A DNA stretch of 64,000 nucleotides from an uncultured Parabacteroides sp. (GTDB taxonomy: Bacteria > Bacteroidota > Bacteroidia > Bacteroidales > Tannerellaceae), in assembly GCA_900552465.1 (NCBI GenBank), contig URZO01000001.1, positions 141,973 through 205,972 of the forward strand, read 5' to 3'. A program made the position numbers and the translations under genes. The notes beneath the pieces were generated by a model. The model saw nothing but the letters and a program-made list of their open reading frames with translations. It did no database searches and had not been told where the DNA came from. This document shows, in pieces, positions 9,193 to 17,201 of the stretch. Position 1 is the first letter of the stretch. Each line of letters begins with the position of its first letter.

Positions 9193-9365
9193 GTGCTCAC
9201 GCTTTTGCTGATAAATATACGATTATTCTGGAAAAAGAAGGAATCTGTTTCAAATATCTCAAGTTTTGAACCTCCTTTAAACCGGATGAATACAATAACC
9301 CCCTTTTTGGGCTGTTTTTCTATTTCGTCCGAAATCTTGATCCATTTTGGATTGACTTTTTTCAT
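9168..9365 (-). CDS. Small hypothetical protein (65 aa)
   Basis: This lysine- and isoleucine-rich open frame overlaps the start of the putative ABC permease by 25 bp and could be the first gene of that operon. A GGAAAG stretch lies about 13 bp upstream of its ATG. No domain is recognised, and the C-terminal residues run through the permease start region, so the frame may be longer than the true protein or non-coding. It could also be the remnant of a larger gene. Confidence 0.35.
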   Translation of the reverse strand: MKKVNPKWIKISDEIEKQPKKGVIVFIRFKGGSKLEIFETDSFFFQNNRIFISKSVSTCITTKHS

Positions 9366-9923
9366 GGTTTTAATCTTTCCGGCTGACGCCGGACGGGATG
9401 AGGTGCTGGGGCCATTCCGGAAAGTGGACTATTTGATTGCCGAAAGGTAGAAATGCCGGCAAAGTGATAAACCTTAACTACTGGAGAATCGTTTGTAGTA
9501 AAGCAAAACGGACGGTGTTCCGAATATCCCAAGGAAATTTTGGAGGCTTGCTGCCGTGAGGTGCGCAGAAAATTGCTTTAAAGTAACGCTTCATCGTGCT
9601 GAAGGTTGACTTCGTGCTATATGAAGTCCGACTTCAGAGCAACAAAGTTCCGGATTAGAGCGATGAAGTCCCTCTTCGCGGAAGTGAGGTGGCAGATCAT
9701 AGGAAAAAGCCCCTTTTTGACAGCTGAAAAGTAGGTTGACATTTGTTTGGTTTCAGATGTCTTTTGGAACTAAAAAACACGTTTTATACAATAAGTACCC
9801 TTAAGTGAGTGAGATGTAAGGCTGTCTTTTGCATCCTTTCTTCCGATGATGTGATTTGAACGAAGTATGTGCCAATATATCCATTAGAATTTGTATCTTG
9901 TCCCCATAAATCATGAGATCTAA
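9366..9923. other. Gene-poor region with a short palindromic repeat array
   Basis: No convincing gene is seen in these 558 bp. At about 9588-9688 the words CTTC and GAAG alternate many times, giving adjacent small hairpins such as GAAGTCCGACTTC and GACTTC...GAAGTC. A 37-codon frame beginning at 9621 runs through the array, but its composition just reflects the repeat. Downstream to 9920 there are A/T-rich sequences without recognisable signals. Confidence 0.5.
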
Positions 9924-10151
9924 CAAAATACATGGCTACTAATCCTGTTATTAATCTGTTCATTCTTCTCTTGCCGGAATGACCGGGTTGCCCATGACCT
10001 GATGAATAGGGCGGAAGGGCTTATTGAAGCTAATCCGGACAGTGCTTATGTATTATTAAGTAGTATAGATGTTCCCGATAATCTGAATGACAAACAATTC
10101 GATAAATTTGCGGTATTAGGATTATCAGTTGAATACAAATTTACACTTTGA
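9924..10151 (+). pseudogene. Decayed N-terminal fragment of a lipoprotein/TPR sensor-type gene
   Basis: Read from 9924, the frame encodes a hydrophobic stretch WLLILLLICSFFSC that looks like a lipoprotein signal with a lipobox cysteine. It is followed by NRAEGLIEANPDSAYVLLSS, a typical opening of Bacteroidales TPR-containing sensor and regulator lipoproteins (multiple paralogs carry an IxxxPDSAYxLL-like segment). The frame has no start codon: a stop at 9921-9923 precedes it, and the nearby ATG at 9932 is out of frame. It ends at a stop at 10149-10151 after about 75 codons, where the family would continue for hundreds of residues. It is therefore interpreted as a truncated remnant. Confidence 0.55.
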
Positions 10152-10159
10152 CACACTAC

Positions 10160-10225
10160 AGGATAGGGGTTTCCTTGACTTTTCTGTCATATAGATAAAG
10201 TCTAAAAAACGAAAAGGGAGTTGAT
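10160..10225 (+). promoter_or_regulatory. Duplicated leader/promoter region, copy 1
   Basis: The sequence upstream of the first barrel gene, from about AGGATAGGGG to GGAGTTGAT, is closely similar over about 65 bp to that upstream of the second (10867-10933). Shared blocks are TTCCTTGA, GTCATA, TAGTCTAA-like and GAGTTGATATGAA. The conserved TTGA and TATA-like words may be promoter elements, and GGGAGTTG is a likely ribosome binding site. Confidence 0.5.
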
Positions 10226-10849
10226 ATGAAAAGATATTTGCTGTTTCTGCTATTATTGGTTTCAACATCTGTATCCGCACAGGTGGAGCATGGGGTGTTG
10301 GTCGGTGGTGGCGTCGGTTTTACATTACGTGATAATCAAAAAATTATGCCTCCTTCAAATGATCTCAAATACAATCATAATTTGAAAACAAATGGTATGA
10401 TTGGTTACCGCTTCCGCTTTCTGCCGGAACGTATGTTCTTTTATGATCTGGATGTTACGGTAGGGTTCCAGAATATGAATTCTCGCAAGTATTCCCCGTT
10501 TTTAGCGGTTGATGGAGATTATGTTGGGCATGCTGATGGTGAAAAGGATTTTAGTGAATTTATCATGCCTGTTTCCGTAGCGACCAGTTGGAATATCCGG
10601 TTCTCTAAGAATTGTTATTTTGGGTTGGGCGTTGCTCCGACACTCTATGCCCGCCCGCAAGCCGTCTTCGACTTGCCTGTTTTGGCAAAGTTGGGATGTC
10701 GTGCAGGAAGGCATTGCGAACTGTCGCTTTCCTATCAATACGGTTGCTTGAATACATTAAAGCATTTCAACGACGGACCTGCTTACGGACGCACGGGGCG
10801 CTTGTCCGATTTCATGTTTTTCGTGTATATCCCGTTTACCATTAAATGA
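10226..10849 (+). CDS. Outer-membrane beta-barrel-like protein, paralog 1
   Basis: This 207-residue protein begins with a signal peptide (MKRYLLFLLLLVSTSVSAQ) and has alternating hydrophobic strands with a barrel-like composition. Examples are HGVLVGGGVGFTL, YFGLGVAPTLYARPQAVFDL and a final FMFFVYIPFTIK strand. It resembles the small PorT/OmpW-like barrels common in Bacteroidetes, but no specific family is certain. The next gene is a paralog with the same length, layout (GLGVAPTL versus GAGVEPTL, then VFDLPVL versus AFDVPVV) and upstream sequence. The pair therefore arose by tandem duplication. The function is unknown. Confidence 0.75.
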   Translation: MKRYLLFLLLLVSTSVSAQVEHGVLVGGGVGFTLRDNQKIMPPSNDLKYNHNLKTNGMIGYRFRFLPERMFFYDLDVTVGFQNMNSRKYSPFLAVDGDYVGHADGEKDFSEFIMPVSVATSWNIRFSKNCYFGLGVAPTLYARPQAVFDLPVLAKLGCRAGRHCELSLSYQYGCLNTLKHFNDGPAYGRTGRLSDFMFFVYIPFTIK

Positions 10850-10866
10850 CAAAAACTCACATCCCT

Positions 10867-10933
10867 TGAATAGGGGACTTCCTTGATTTTCCAGTCATAG
10901 AAATATAGTCTAACAAATAAAAAGAGAGTTGAT
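10867..10933 (+). promoter_or_regulatory. Duplicated leader/promoter region, copy 2
   Basis: This is the second copy of the leader seen at 10160-10225, including ATAGGGG, TTCCTTGA, CAGTCATA, TAGTCTAA and AGAGAGTTGATATGAA. Because the untranslated region is conserved as well as the coding part, the duplication included regulatory sequence, or selection keeps it alike for common control. Confidence 0.5.
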
Positions 10934-11542
10934 ATGAAGAAGAGTTTGATGTTTTTATTGTTGAGTTTCGTGTGTTTATCTGTTTCTGCACAGAGTGGAA
11001 AAATCAGAAGCGGTGTGATCGGTGGTGTGTCGATGGACTGGTATAATGACAAGACGATTGCCAAAGAGGGGAAAGGATTCAATGTACCGGATGTGAAACC
11101 TGCTTTTCATGTGGGCTATCAGTTCCAACTCGAATTGAAACACCGGTTGTCTGTGGATGCAGCTTTGCTGTACGGGCAAAAGCGAGGGGAGATAGCTCCG
11201 ACCGGCTATGGGGTGAAGCCTGTCAAAGGATATAAAAATAAGTTTGCCAGGAATTATATCGCTTTGAACGGCGTGATCAACTATAACGTAGTCGGAGGCC
11301 TGAAGATAGGGGCCGGCGTTGAACCGACGCTCCATTTTAAAGACCATGTTCTGGCAGAAAGTACTGTTAAATCGGCATTCGATGTCCCGGTCGTTGTCAA
11401 GGCCGCCTATGCTTTCAAATACTTCGATCTGGCTTTGACCTACAAACATGGTACGTGCAACGTGATGAAAGGAGTTCCTTATATGAAATACGGACGTACG
11501 CGTGATTTACAAGTTTCTATATTTGTACCGATATTCCGCTAA
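10934..11542 (+). CDS. Outer-membrane beta-barrel-like protein, paralog 2
   Basis: This is a 202-residue secreted protein with a signal peptide (MKKSLMFLLLSFVCLSVSAQ) and barrel-like strands. It ends in VSIFVPIFR, which resembles the C-terminal strand of paralog 1 (FVYIPFTIK). Conserved blocks shared with paralog 1 are GVIGGVSMDW (versus GVLVGGGVGF), GYQFQLEL (versus GYRFRFLP), GAGVEPTL, and a final YGRT region (KYGRTRDL versus YGRTGRLSD). It lies 84 bp downstream of its paralog. The role is unknown. An outer-membrane location is inferred from composition. Confidence 0.75.
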   Translation: MKKSLMFLLLSFVCLSVSAQSGKIRSGVIGGVSMDWYNDKTIAKEGKGFNVPDVKPAFHVGYQFQLELKHRLSVDAALLYGQKRGEIAPTGYGVKPVKGYKNKFARNYIALNGVINYNVVGGLKIGAGVEPTLHFKDHVLAESTVKSAFDVPVVVKAAYAFKYFDLALTYKHGTCNVMKGVPYMKYGRTRDLQVSIFVPIFR

Positions 11543-11578
11543 TTTCCTACAAGCTGCAACATGATGTGGCTTTTATAA

Positions 11579-11653
11579 GAAAAGTGTGTTTTTCTGATTG
11601 CTATAATATTGGAAAAGTGTATATTTGCGATATGGTAAATTAAGGAAAAGTGT
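11579..11653 (+). promoter_or_regulatory. Promoter with three 9-bp repeats at 33-bp period
   Basis: GAAAAGTGT occurs at 11579-11587, 11612-11620 and 11645-11653, exactly 33 bp apart, which is about three helical turns. A -7 element TATATTTG (11620-11627) with ATTG 19 bp upstream overlaps the middle copy, and the last copy overlaps the ribosome-binding region of the ATPase gene. The arrangement suggests a repressor or autoregulator binding on one face of the helix. Confidence 0.6.
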
Positions 11654-11656
11654 GAT

Positions 11657-13006
11657 ATGCTATATCGTAAGATCGGAAATTATATTGAGAACTACCTGCA
11701 ATCAGATTCCAATAAAGTGTTGATTGTAGACGGAGCACAGCAAATCGGCAAATCTTTTATTATCCGCCATATCGGACAGAAACTCTATAAAAACTATATA
11801 GAGATAAACATGGAAGAGGATAAGCTGGGAGATAGGATCTTTGCGGATACCAGGACGGTGAATGATTTCTATCTGGCATTAAGTGTGGTGGCAGGCGACC
11901 GGATGAAGGAGCGTGCCACCACGCTTGTCTTTATTGATGAGATCCAAGCCTACGATCATCTGCTTACCTTGTTGAAGTTCCTGAAAGAAGATAATCGGTT
12001 TACATATATAGCAAGTGGCTCTTTGCTGGGAGTAACTTTGAAGAATACCTCTTCTATTCCTTTGGGAAGTATTGAAATCAAACACATGTACCCGATGGAT
12101 TTTGAGGAGTTTCTCATTGCCAATGGTGTTGGTGAATTGGCCCTATCCACTATGCGGACTCAGTTCTTGGAGCGTCAGTCCCTGCCGGATTCCCTGCATG
12201 CCAAAATGCTTGACCTGTTTAAGAAATATCTGATTGTTGGGGGATTGCCCGATGCTGTGAAGACATTTGTGGACGAGAAGAATGTAATGGCTATCCGTAA
12301 AATACAGGCAGATATTTTGGCCCTTTACGGAGTGGATGCTTCTAAATATGAGAGAGACCATGCTAAATTAAAGATACAGCGTGTGTATAGTCTGATCCCG
12401 TCCAATTTGGAGAACAAGAAGAAACGTATGGTGGCGAAAGATATCGAAGGGAAGAAAGGAAAGCGGATGACTGATTATGCAGAAGAATTTGATTATCTTA
12501 TTTCTGCCGGGGTTGCTTTGGAAGTGAAAGCTATCAGTGTGCCCAGTTATCCGTTGGTGGAAAATTCAGGTAAGAACCTGCTTAAACTCTATTTGAATGA
12601 TGTCGGATTGCTTACCGGTTTGTTTTTCAGGAATAATATACAGGCCATTATGCAAGACGTGCAAAGTATTAATTTAGGTTCGGTTTATGAAACGGTTGTG
12701 GCGCAAGAATTGCGTGCGCATGGATATAACCTGTATTACTATGATAATAAAAACAATGGAGAAGTGGATTTCTTGATAGACGATACGGATAATCTAAGCG
12801 TGATTCCTTTGGAGGTCAAATCAGGTAAAGATTACACCGTCCATAGTGCGCTTAATAAACTGTTAAAAGTAGAGACATATAACATCCGCCAGGCTTTTGT
12901 CTTGTCCAATGAGCAAAAGGTTTACCAAAAGAACGGAGTAACTTACATCCCGGTTTATTACATAATGTTTTTTGAACCTGGAACTGAGGTTGTAGGAGAG
13001 TTCTAA
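11657..13006 (+). CDS. AAA-family ATPase with DUF4143 domain
   Basis: This 449-residue protein has an N-terminal P-loop ATPase fold with GAQQIGKS (26-33) as Walker A and LVFIDEIQ as Walker B. A linking helical region follows, then a C-terminal DUF4143 domain with the restriction-nuclease-like core NNGEVDFLIDD and PLEVKSGKDY (a D...ExK arrangement). Proteins of this AAA_14/DUF4143 class are abundant in Bacteroidales and archaea, and their function is not established. The gene stands alone behind a promoter with three phased repeats. RuvB follows 36 bp downstream with its own promoter. Confidence 0.88.
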   Translation: MLYRKIGNYIENYLQSDSNKVLIVDGAQQIGKSFIIRHIGQKLYKNYIEINMEEDKLGDRIFADTRTVNDFYLALSVVAGDRMKERATTLVFIDEIQAYDHLLTLLKFLKEDNRFTYIASGSLLGVTLKNTSSIPLGSIEIKHMYPMDFEEFLIANGVGELALSTMRTQFLERQSLPDSLHAKMLDLFKKYLIVGGLPDAVKTFVDEKNVMAIRKIQADILALYGVDASKYERDHAKLKIQRVYSLIPSNLENKKKRMVAKDIEGKKGKRMTDYAEEFDYLISAGVALEVKAISVPSYPLVENSGKNLLKLYLNDVGLLTGLFFRNNIQAIMQDVQSINLGSVYETVVAQELRAHGYNLYYYDNKNNGEVDFLIDDTDNLSVIPLEVKSGKDYTVHSALNKLLKVETYNIRQAFVLSNEQKVYQKNGVTYIPVYYIMFFEPGTEVVGEF

Positions 13007-13014
13007 ATTCTTGC

Positions 13015-13022
13015 TATCTTTG
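13015..13022 (+). promoter_or_regulatory. -7 promoter element of ruvB
   Basis: TATCTTTG matches the Bacteroides -7 consensus TAnnTTTG. GTTG at 12989-12992 is a weak -33 match. The site is 20 bp upstream of the ruvB start and overlaps the end of the ATPase gene region. Confidence 0.6.
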
Positions 13023-13042
13023 TCTGTCAAAGTAACAAGAAT

Positions 13043-14068
13043 ATGGAAGACGAATTTGATATAAGGGACGCGCGGGTACCGGAAAGCGAACGGGAGTATG
13101 AGAATGCGCTCCGGCCGCTTTCGTTTCATGATTTCAGCGGACAGGCCAAGGTGGTTGAGAACCTGAAAATCTTCGTGATGGCGGCCCGGATGCGTAAGGA
13201 GGCACTCGACCATGTGCTGCTGCACGGGCCTCCCGGATTGGGTAAAACGACACTGTCCAATATTATTGCGAACGAACTGGGAGTCGGCTTTAAGGTTACT
13301 TCCGGACCGGTGCTCGACAAGCCGGGCGATCTGGCGGGAGTGTTGACCTCATTGGAGAAGAATGACGTCCTTTTTATCGATGAGATACACCGGTTGAGCC
13401 CGATTGTCGAGGAATATCTTTATTCGGCGATGGAGGATTACCGGATCGATATAATGATCGACAAAGGGCCGAGCGCCCGTTCCATTCAGATCGACCTGGC
13501 CCCGTTTACGCTGGTCGGGGCTACGACGCGCAGCGGTTTGCTGACGAGCCCGCTCAGAGCCCGTTTCGGGATCAATATGCACCTTGAATATTACGAGATG
13601 GAGACGCTGACGAAGATTGTGCTTCGCAGCGCTGATATCCTCAATGTGAAGTGCGAGCTGAGTGCCGCCCGCGAGATTGCTTCCCGCAGCCGCGGTACGC
13701 CCCGTATCGCCAATGCGCTATTGCGCCGTGTGCGTGACTTTGCACAGGTGAAGGGGTCCGGCGAGATCGACAAGGCGATTGCCTGTTATTCGCTGGAGGC
13801 GCTCAATATAGACCGTTACGGACTTGATCAGGTCGACAACAAGCTGCTGACGACCATTATAGACAAGTTCGGCGGCGGTCCGGTGGGACTGACTACGATC
13901 GCGACGGCTTTGGGGGAAGATCCCGGCACGCTGGAAGAGGTCTACGAGCCTTTCCTGATCAAAGAAGGTTTTATCAAACGTACGCCGCGTGGCCGCGAGG
14001 TGACGGAACTGGCTTATACGCATCTGGGACGTAGCAGGGGAAGTGTACAAGGTTTCATATTCGATTAA
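13043..14068 (+). CDS. ruvB: Holliday junction branch migration helicase RuvB
   Basis: RuvB forms the hexameric motor that drives branch migration with RuvA in recombination and repair. The 341-residue length is standard. Walker A is GPPGLGKTT (62-70), Walker B is LFIDEIHRL (110-118), and sensor 1 is GATTRSGLL. The arginine-finger segment and the C-terminal winged helix (FIKRTPRGREVTELAYTHL) are also present. The start ATG at 13043 is supported by a -7 element 20 bp upstream. Neither ruvA nor ruvC is in the window. Confidence 0.98.
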   Translation: MEDEFDIRDARVPESEREYENALRPLSFHDFSGQAKVVENLKIFVMAARMRKEALDHVLLHGPPGLGKTTLSNIIANELGVGFKVTSGPVLDKPGDLAGVLTSLEKNDVLFIDEIHRLSPIVEEYLYSAMEDYRIDIMIDKGPSARSIQIDLAPFTLVGATTRSGLLTSPLRARFGINMHLEYYEMETLTKIVLRSADILNVKCELSAAREIASRSRGTPRIANALLRRVRDFAQVKGSGEIDKAIACYSLEALNIDRYGLDQVDNKLLTTIIDKFGGGPVGLTTIATALGEDPGTLEEVYEPFLIKEGFIKRTPRGREVTELAYTHLGRSRGSVQGFIFD

Positions 14069-14075
14069 TACTGTA

Positions 14076-15401
14076 ATGAGGAAGACAATTATTCTTTGGA
14101 TACTTTTCATGCTTATGACTCCTTTCAGGGGAATGGCCGTATCCGAAAAGGCTGTTCCGGCCAACGAGTTCCTGAACAGCATAGGGGTAAACTCCTCTAT
14201 CAGCAAACGGGGTGAGAACCTGCAGCATACGATCGAGCATGTCAAATACCTGGGTGTCCGCTGGTTCCGTACCGGCTATGAGGATAATGTGAGTCTGGAA
14301 GACCTGAAACGCCTGCACGACGAGACGAATGTGCGTTTCAGCTATGGCCTGCTAAGTGGCGGGAATGATATCGACCGGCTGATAAAAGACGCTTCGTTTC
14401 TGGCATCCGAAGGGGCTTTGCTGGCGGTAGAAGGGCCGAATGAACCGAATAACTGGGGAATTCCCTATCAGGGGGAAACCGGTGGAAGCAAGGATAGCTG
14501 GTTGCCTATCGCCCGTTTGCAGCGCGATCTGTACCAGGCCGTGAAAAGTAATCCGGTGCTTAAAGACTACCCTGTGTTTCATCTTTCCGAAAACGGAGCG
14601 CAGACCGATAATGCCGGATTGCAGTTCCTCGAAATACCGGAAGGCGCGGGGACCCTGATGCCTGCCGGTACGCGTTATGCAGATTATGCGAATTGCCACA
14701 ACTATGTGTCACATCCTTCCTGGCCTGGTGTACATGACAACCAGACCTGGCTGAGTGCCGCCCCCGGACGGGAATGTCCGGTCGACGGACTGTATGGTAA
14801 TTATGGTTCTACCTGGAACAAGCATTTTGCCGGTTATCCGGAAGAGGCGTTGCAGACGTTGCCTCGTGTCACGACAGAGACGGGCATCGCGATCGATGCG
14901 AAAGAAGGAATTACGGAACAGTTGCAGGCTTGTATGTACGTAAACCTCTATTTGAGCCAGTTTAAAAGAGGGTGGAAATATTCTGCGATCTATCTGCTGA
15001 GGACGCGTTCGAACGAGGTGGAGCACGAGGCTTTTTCGTTTTTCAACCTGGACGGTTCGCCCAAACTGGCAGCACACTATTTGCATAACCTGACGACTGT
15101 GCTGGCTGATACGGAGACGAATCCTTCAGCAGGGACACTTGACTTTGTGGTGGAAAACGAACCCTCGACCGTTCATCATCTGCTGTTGCAGAAAAGCGAC
15201 GGCACGTTCCAGTTGGTTTTGTGGGGGGAAGCGTACACCGGAGGCTCGGAAGAGGTTTGTGTGCGTTTCGGCCGTTCCCACGGGCAGCTCCGTGTCTACG
15301 ACCCGACGGTGGGTTCGGAGGCGGTGAAAACGTTTGACGGGACAGATGCCGTCACGTTGACAATGACAGACCACCCGGTAGTGGTGGAGATAATAAAATA
15401 A
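14076..15401 (+). CDS. Secreted glycoside hydrolase-like protein (clan GH-A fold)
   Basis: This protein probably cleaves a polysaccharide in the periplasm or outside the cell. The start chosen is the ATG at 14076, which gives a signal peptide (MRKTIILWILFMLMTPFRG); an upstream ATG at 14043 would overlap ruvB and add charged residues before it. The 441-residue chain shows VEGPNEPN, the Asn-Glu acid/base motif of clan GH-A, and VTTETGIAID with the likely nucleophile Glu. A C-terminal beta-sandwich follows (about residue 350 on). The exact GH family is not certain; it resembles GH39/GH5-like proteins. The flippase gene begins 24 bp downstream, which suggests a link to polysaccharide metabolism. 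Confidence 0.75.
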   Translation: MRKTIILWILFMLMTPFRGMAVSEKAVPANEFLNSIGVNSSISKRGENLQHTIEHVKYLGVRWFRTGYEDNVSLEDLKRLHDETNVRFSYGLLSGGNDIDRLIKDASFLASEGALLAVEGPNEPNNWGIPYQGETGGSKDSWLPIARLQRDLYQAVKSNPVLKDYPVFHLSENGAQTDNAGLQFLEIPEGAGTLMPAGTRYADYANCHNYVSHPSWPGVHDNQTWLSAAPGRECPVDGLYGNYGSTWNKHFAGYPEEALQTLPRVTTETGIAIDAKEGITEQLQACMYVNLYLSQFKRGWKYSAIYLLRTRSNEVEHEAFSFFNLDGSPKLAAHYLHNLTTVLADTETNPSAGTLDFVVENEPSTVHHLLLQKSDGTFQLVLWGEAYTGGSEEVCVRFGRSHGQLRVYDPTVGSEAVKTFDGTDAVTLTMTDHPVVVEIIK

Positions 15402-15425
15402 GGCTTTTAAAGAAAAAGAAGATTT

Positions 15426-16934
15426 ATGGCAGGAGGAATGAAGCGGCTCGCCGGTGAGACCGCGATTTATGGCGTCAGCAGTATTGTCGGGAAGTTCCTG
15501 AACTGGATGTTGGTGCCGATGTACACGCGTGTGCTGGCTACCGAGAGTGATTATGGGATTGTGACGAACCTGTACGCCTGGACGGCTTTGCTGATGGTGA
15601 TTCTTACGTATGGGATGGAAACTGGCTTTTTCCGTTTTATGAACAAGAAGGAGATTAAGCTCCCGATGCGTGTATATGCGACGACGCTGTTCAGCCTTGC
15701 GATGACTTCTGTTTTCTTTATGGTCCTGGTGTTCGGGGCGTTGACGCCGATCAGCCATTCGCTCGGCTATGAGGCGCACCCGGAATATGTCGGGATGATG
15801 GCGGGGATTGTCGCAGTGGATGCTTTCTGCTGCATCCCATTTGCTTTCCTCCGGTATCAGGGCAGGGCGGTCCGCTTTGCCGGTATCAAGCTGTTTAATA
15901 TATTCCTCAACATTGCGCTGGTGATTTTCTTCCTCATTGCCTGCCCCTGGCTGTACGAGCATGTGCCGGGATTGGTCAGCTGGTTCTATGTGCCGGACTA
16001 TCAGGTAGGCTATATCTTTATTGCCAATGTGGCGACTTCGGCGGTGACCTTCCTGCTTTTGGTGCCGGATATGGTTCCCGGACTTCGCGAGAAAGCCAGT
16101 TTTGTCCTGTTGAAGCAGATGCTGAAGTACTCGTTTCCGATCCTGATCCTGGGGATTGCCGGTATTTTCAACCAGACGGCGGATAAGATTCTCTTTCCTT
16201 TCCTGTTTGAAGACAAGGACTATGCGAATACCCAGCTCGGGATTTACGGCGCCTGTTTCAAGGTGGCCGTGGTGATGGTGATGTTTATCCAGGCGTTCCG
16301 CTATGCCTACGAGCCGTTTATTTTTGCCAGGAATAAGAGCGACGATAATACGAAGGCTTATTCGGAGGCGATGAAGTATTTCATTATCTTCTCCCTGATC
16401 ATCTTCCTGGGAGTGATGTTCTATCTGGATATACTGAAATATATTGTGCCGGTGGAATATTATCCCGGACTCCGGGTTGTTCCGATTGTGATGTTGGGTG
16501 AATTCTTCTTCGGCATCTATTTCAACTTGTCTTTCTGGTATAAACTGATTGATCAGACGCAGTGGGGGGCCTATTTCTCTGCGATCGGTTGTGTGGTGAC
16601 GGTCCTGATAATCGTGTTGCTGGCCCCGGCATTCGGCTATATGGCTTGTGCATGGGCCTCTTTCGCCAGCAACTTGTTGATGATGATACTCTCCTATGTC
16701 ATCGGACAGAAGAAGTTCCCGATTCAGTATGACTTGAAATCGGCTGCTGTCTACGGTGTGTTGGCGGCTGTTTTCTATGCCGCCGGGATGTTGCCCCGGA
16801 TCGATTCGGAACTCCTCCGTCTGGGCTACCGCACGGTTCTGCTCCTGATCTTCCTTGCCATTATCGTGAAACGCGATTTGCCGTTAAGCGAATTGCCTTA
16901 TATCGGGAAACGATTTGCATCTAAAAATATTTGA
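15426..16934 (+). CDS. Polysaccharide flippase (Wzx/MATE-like)
   Basis: This is an inner-membrane lipid-linked oligosaccharide flippase of the MOP superfamily. The 502-residue protein has about 14 hydrophobic segments. Its N-terminus (AIYGVSSIVGKFLNWMLVPM) and the following YTRVLATESDYGI are typical of Wzx-type polysaccharide biosynthesis proteins, and a polysaccharide-synthesis C-terminal domain follows. It is probably co-transcribed with the preceding secreted hydrolase gene. No glycosyltransferases are adjacent, so the exported glycan is unknown. Confidence 0.88.
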   Translation: MAGGMKRLAGETAIYGVSSIVGKFLNWMLVPMYTRVLATESDYGIVTNLYAWTALLMVILTYGMETGFFRFMNKKEIKLPMRVYATTLFSLAMTSVFFMVLVFGALTPISHSLGYEAHPEYVGMMAGIVAVDAFCCIPFAFLRYQGRAVRFAGIKLFNIFLNIALVIFFLIACPWLYEHVPGLVSWFYVPDYQVGYIFIANVATSAVTFLLLVPDMVPGLREKASFVLLKQMLKYSFPILILGIAGIFNQTADKILFPFLFEDKDYANTQLGIYGACFKVAVVMVMFIQAFRYAYEPFIFARNKSDDNTKAYSEAMKYFIIFSLIIFLGVMFYLDILKYIVPVEYYPGLRVVPIVMLGEFFFGIYFNLSFWYKLIDQTQWGAYFSAIGCVVTVLIIVLLAPAFGYMACAWASFASNLLMMILSYVIGQKKFPIQYDLKSAAVYGVLAAVFYAAGMLPRIDSELLRLGYRTVLLLIFLAIIVKRDLPLSELPYIGKRFASKNI

Positions 16935-16951
16935 ATCAAAAGAGCAGGCTT

Positions 16952-17034
16952 CGTAGGGGCAGTTCGCGAACTGCCCAATAGTGACGAAGGAGATATTTGT
17001 TGGCACAGAGGGCGGTTCGCGAACCGCCCCTACG
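16952..17034. repeat. REP/BIME-like element: two palindromes in inverted arrangement
   Basis: GGGCAGTTCGCGAACTGCCC at 16957-16976 and GGGCGGTTCGCGAACCGCCC at 17010-17029 are each perfect 20-bp palindromes. The outer words CGTAGGGGC (16952-16960) and GCCCCTACG (17026-17034) make the whole unit an inverted pair, 23 of 25 positions alike. It lies in the 267-bp space between the convergent flippase and histidine kinase genes, where it could also act as a bidirectional terminator. A second small inverted repeat, TCTCATAGT/ACTATGAGA, is at 17085-17122. Confidence 0.75.
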
Positions 17035-17201
17035 AGGTCTGTCTATTTCAAAACTGCAAAATTATGAACTCTTCCGTTTTCCTGTCTCATAGTAATAGTA
17101 TTAGCAAATCATAACTATGAGATGCTAAAACCATACAGATGGCTATAAGATCAAATCTGCCTTAATCTTGCAGCCCATTTTGTCAAATTGTGAACCCCTT
17201 G

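Noticed and set aside
9621..9734. Short frame of 37 codons in the palindromic array
   Set aside because: Its sequence follows the repeat itself, with no ribosome binding site or recognisable domain, so it was not called as a gene.
14043..14075. Earlier start for the secreted hydrolase-like gene
   Set aside because: It overlaps the end of ruvB and puts a polar segment before the signal peptide; the ATG at 14076 gives a normal signal.
16952..17034. CRISPR repeat unit
   Set aside because: There are only two copies, in opposite orientation and palindromic, with no regular spacer series or cas genes.
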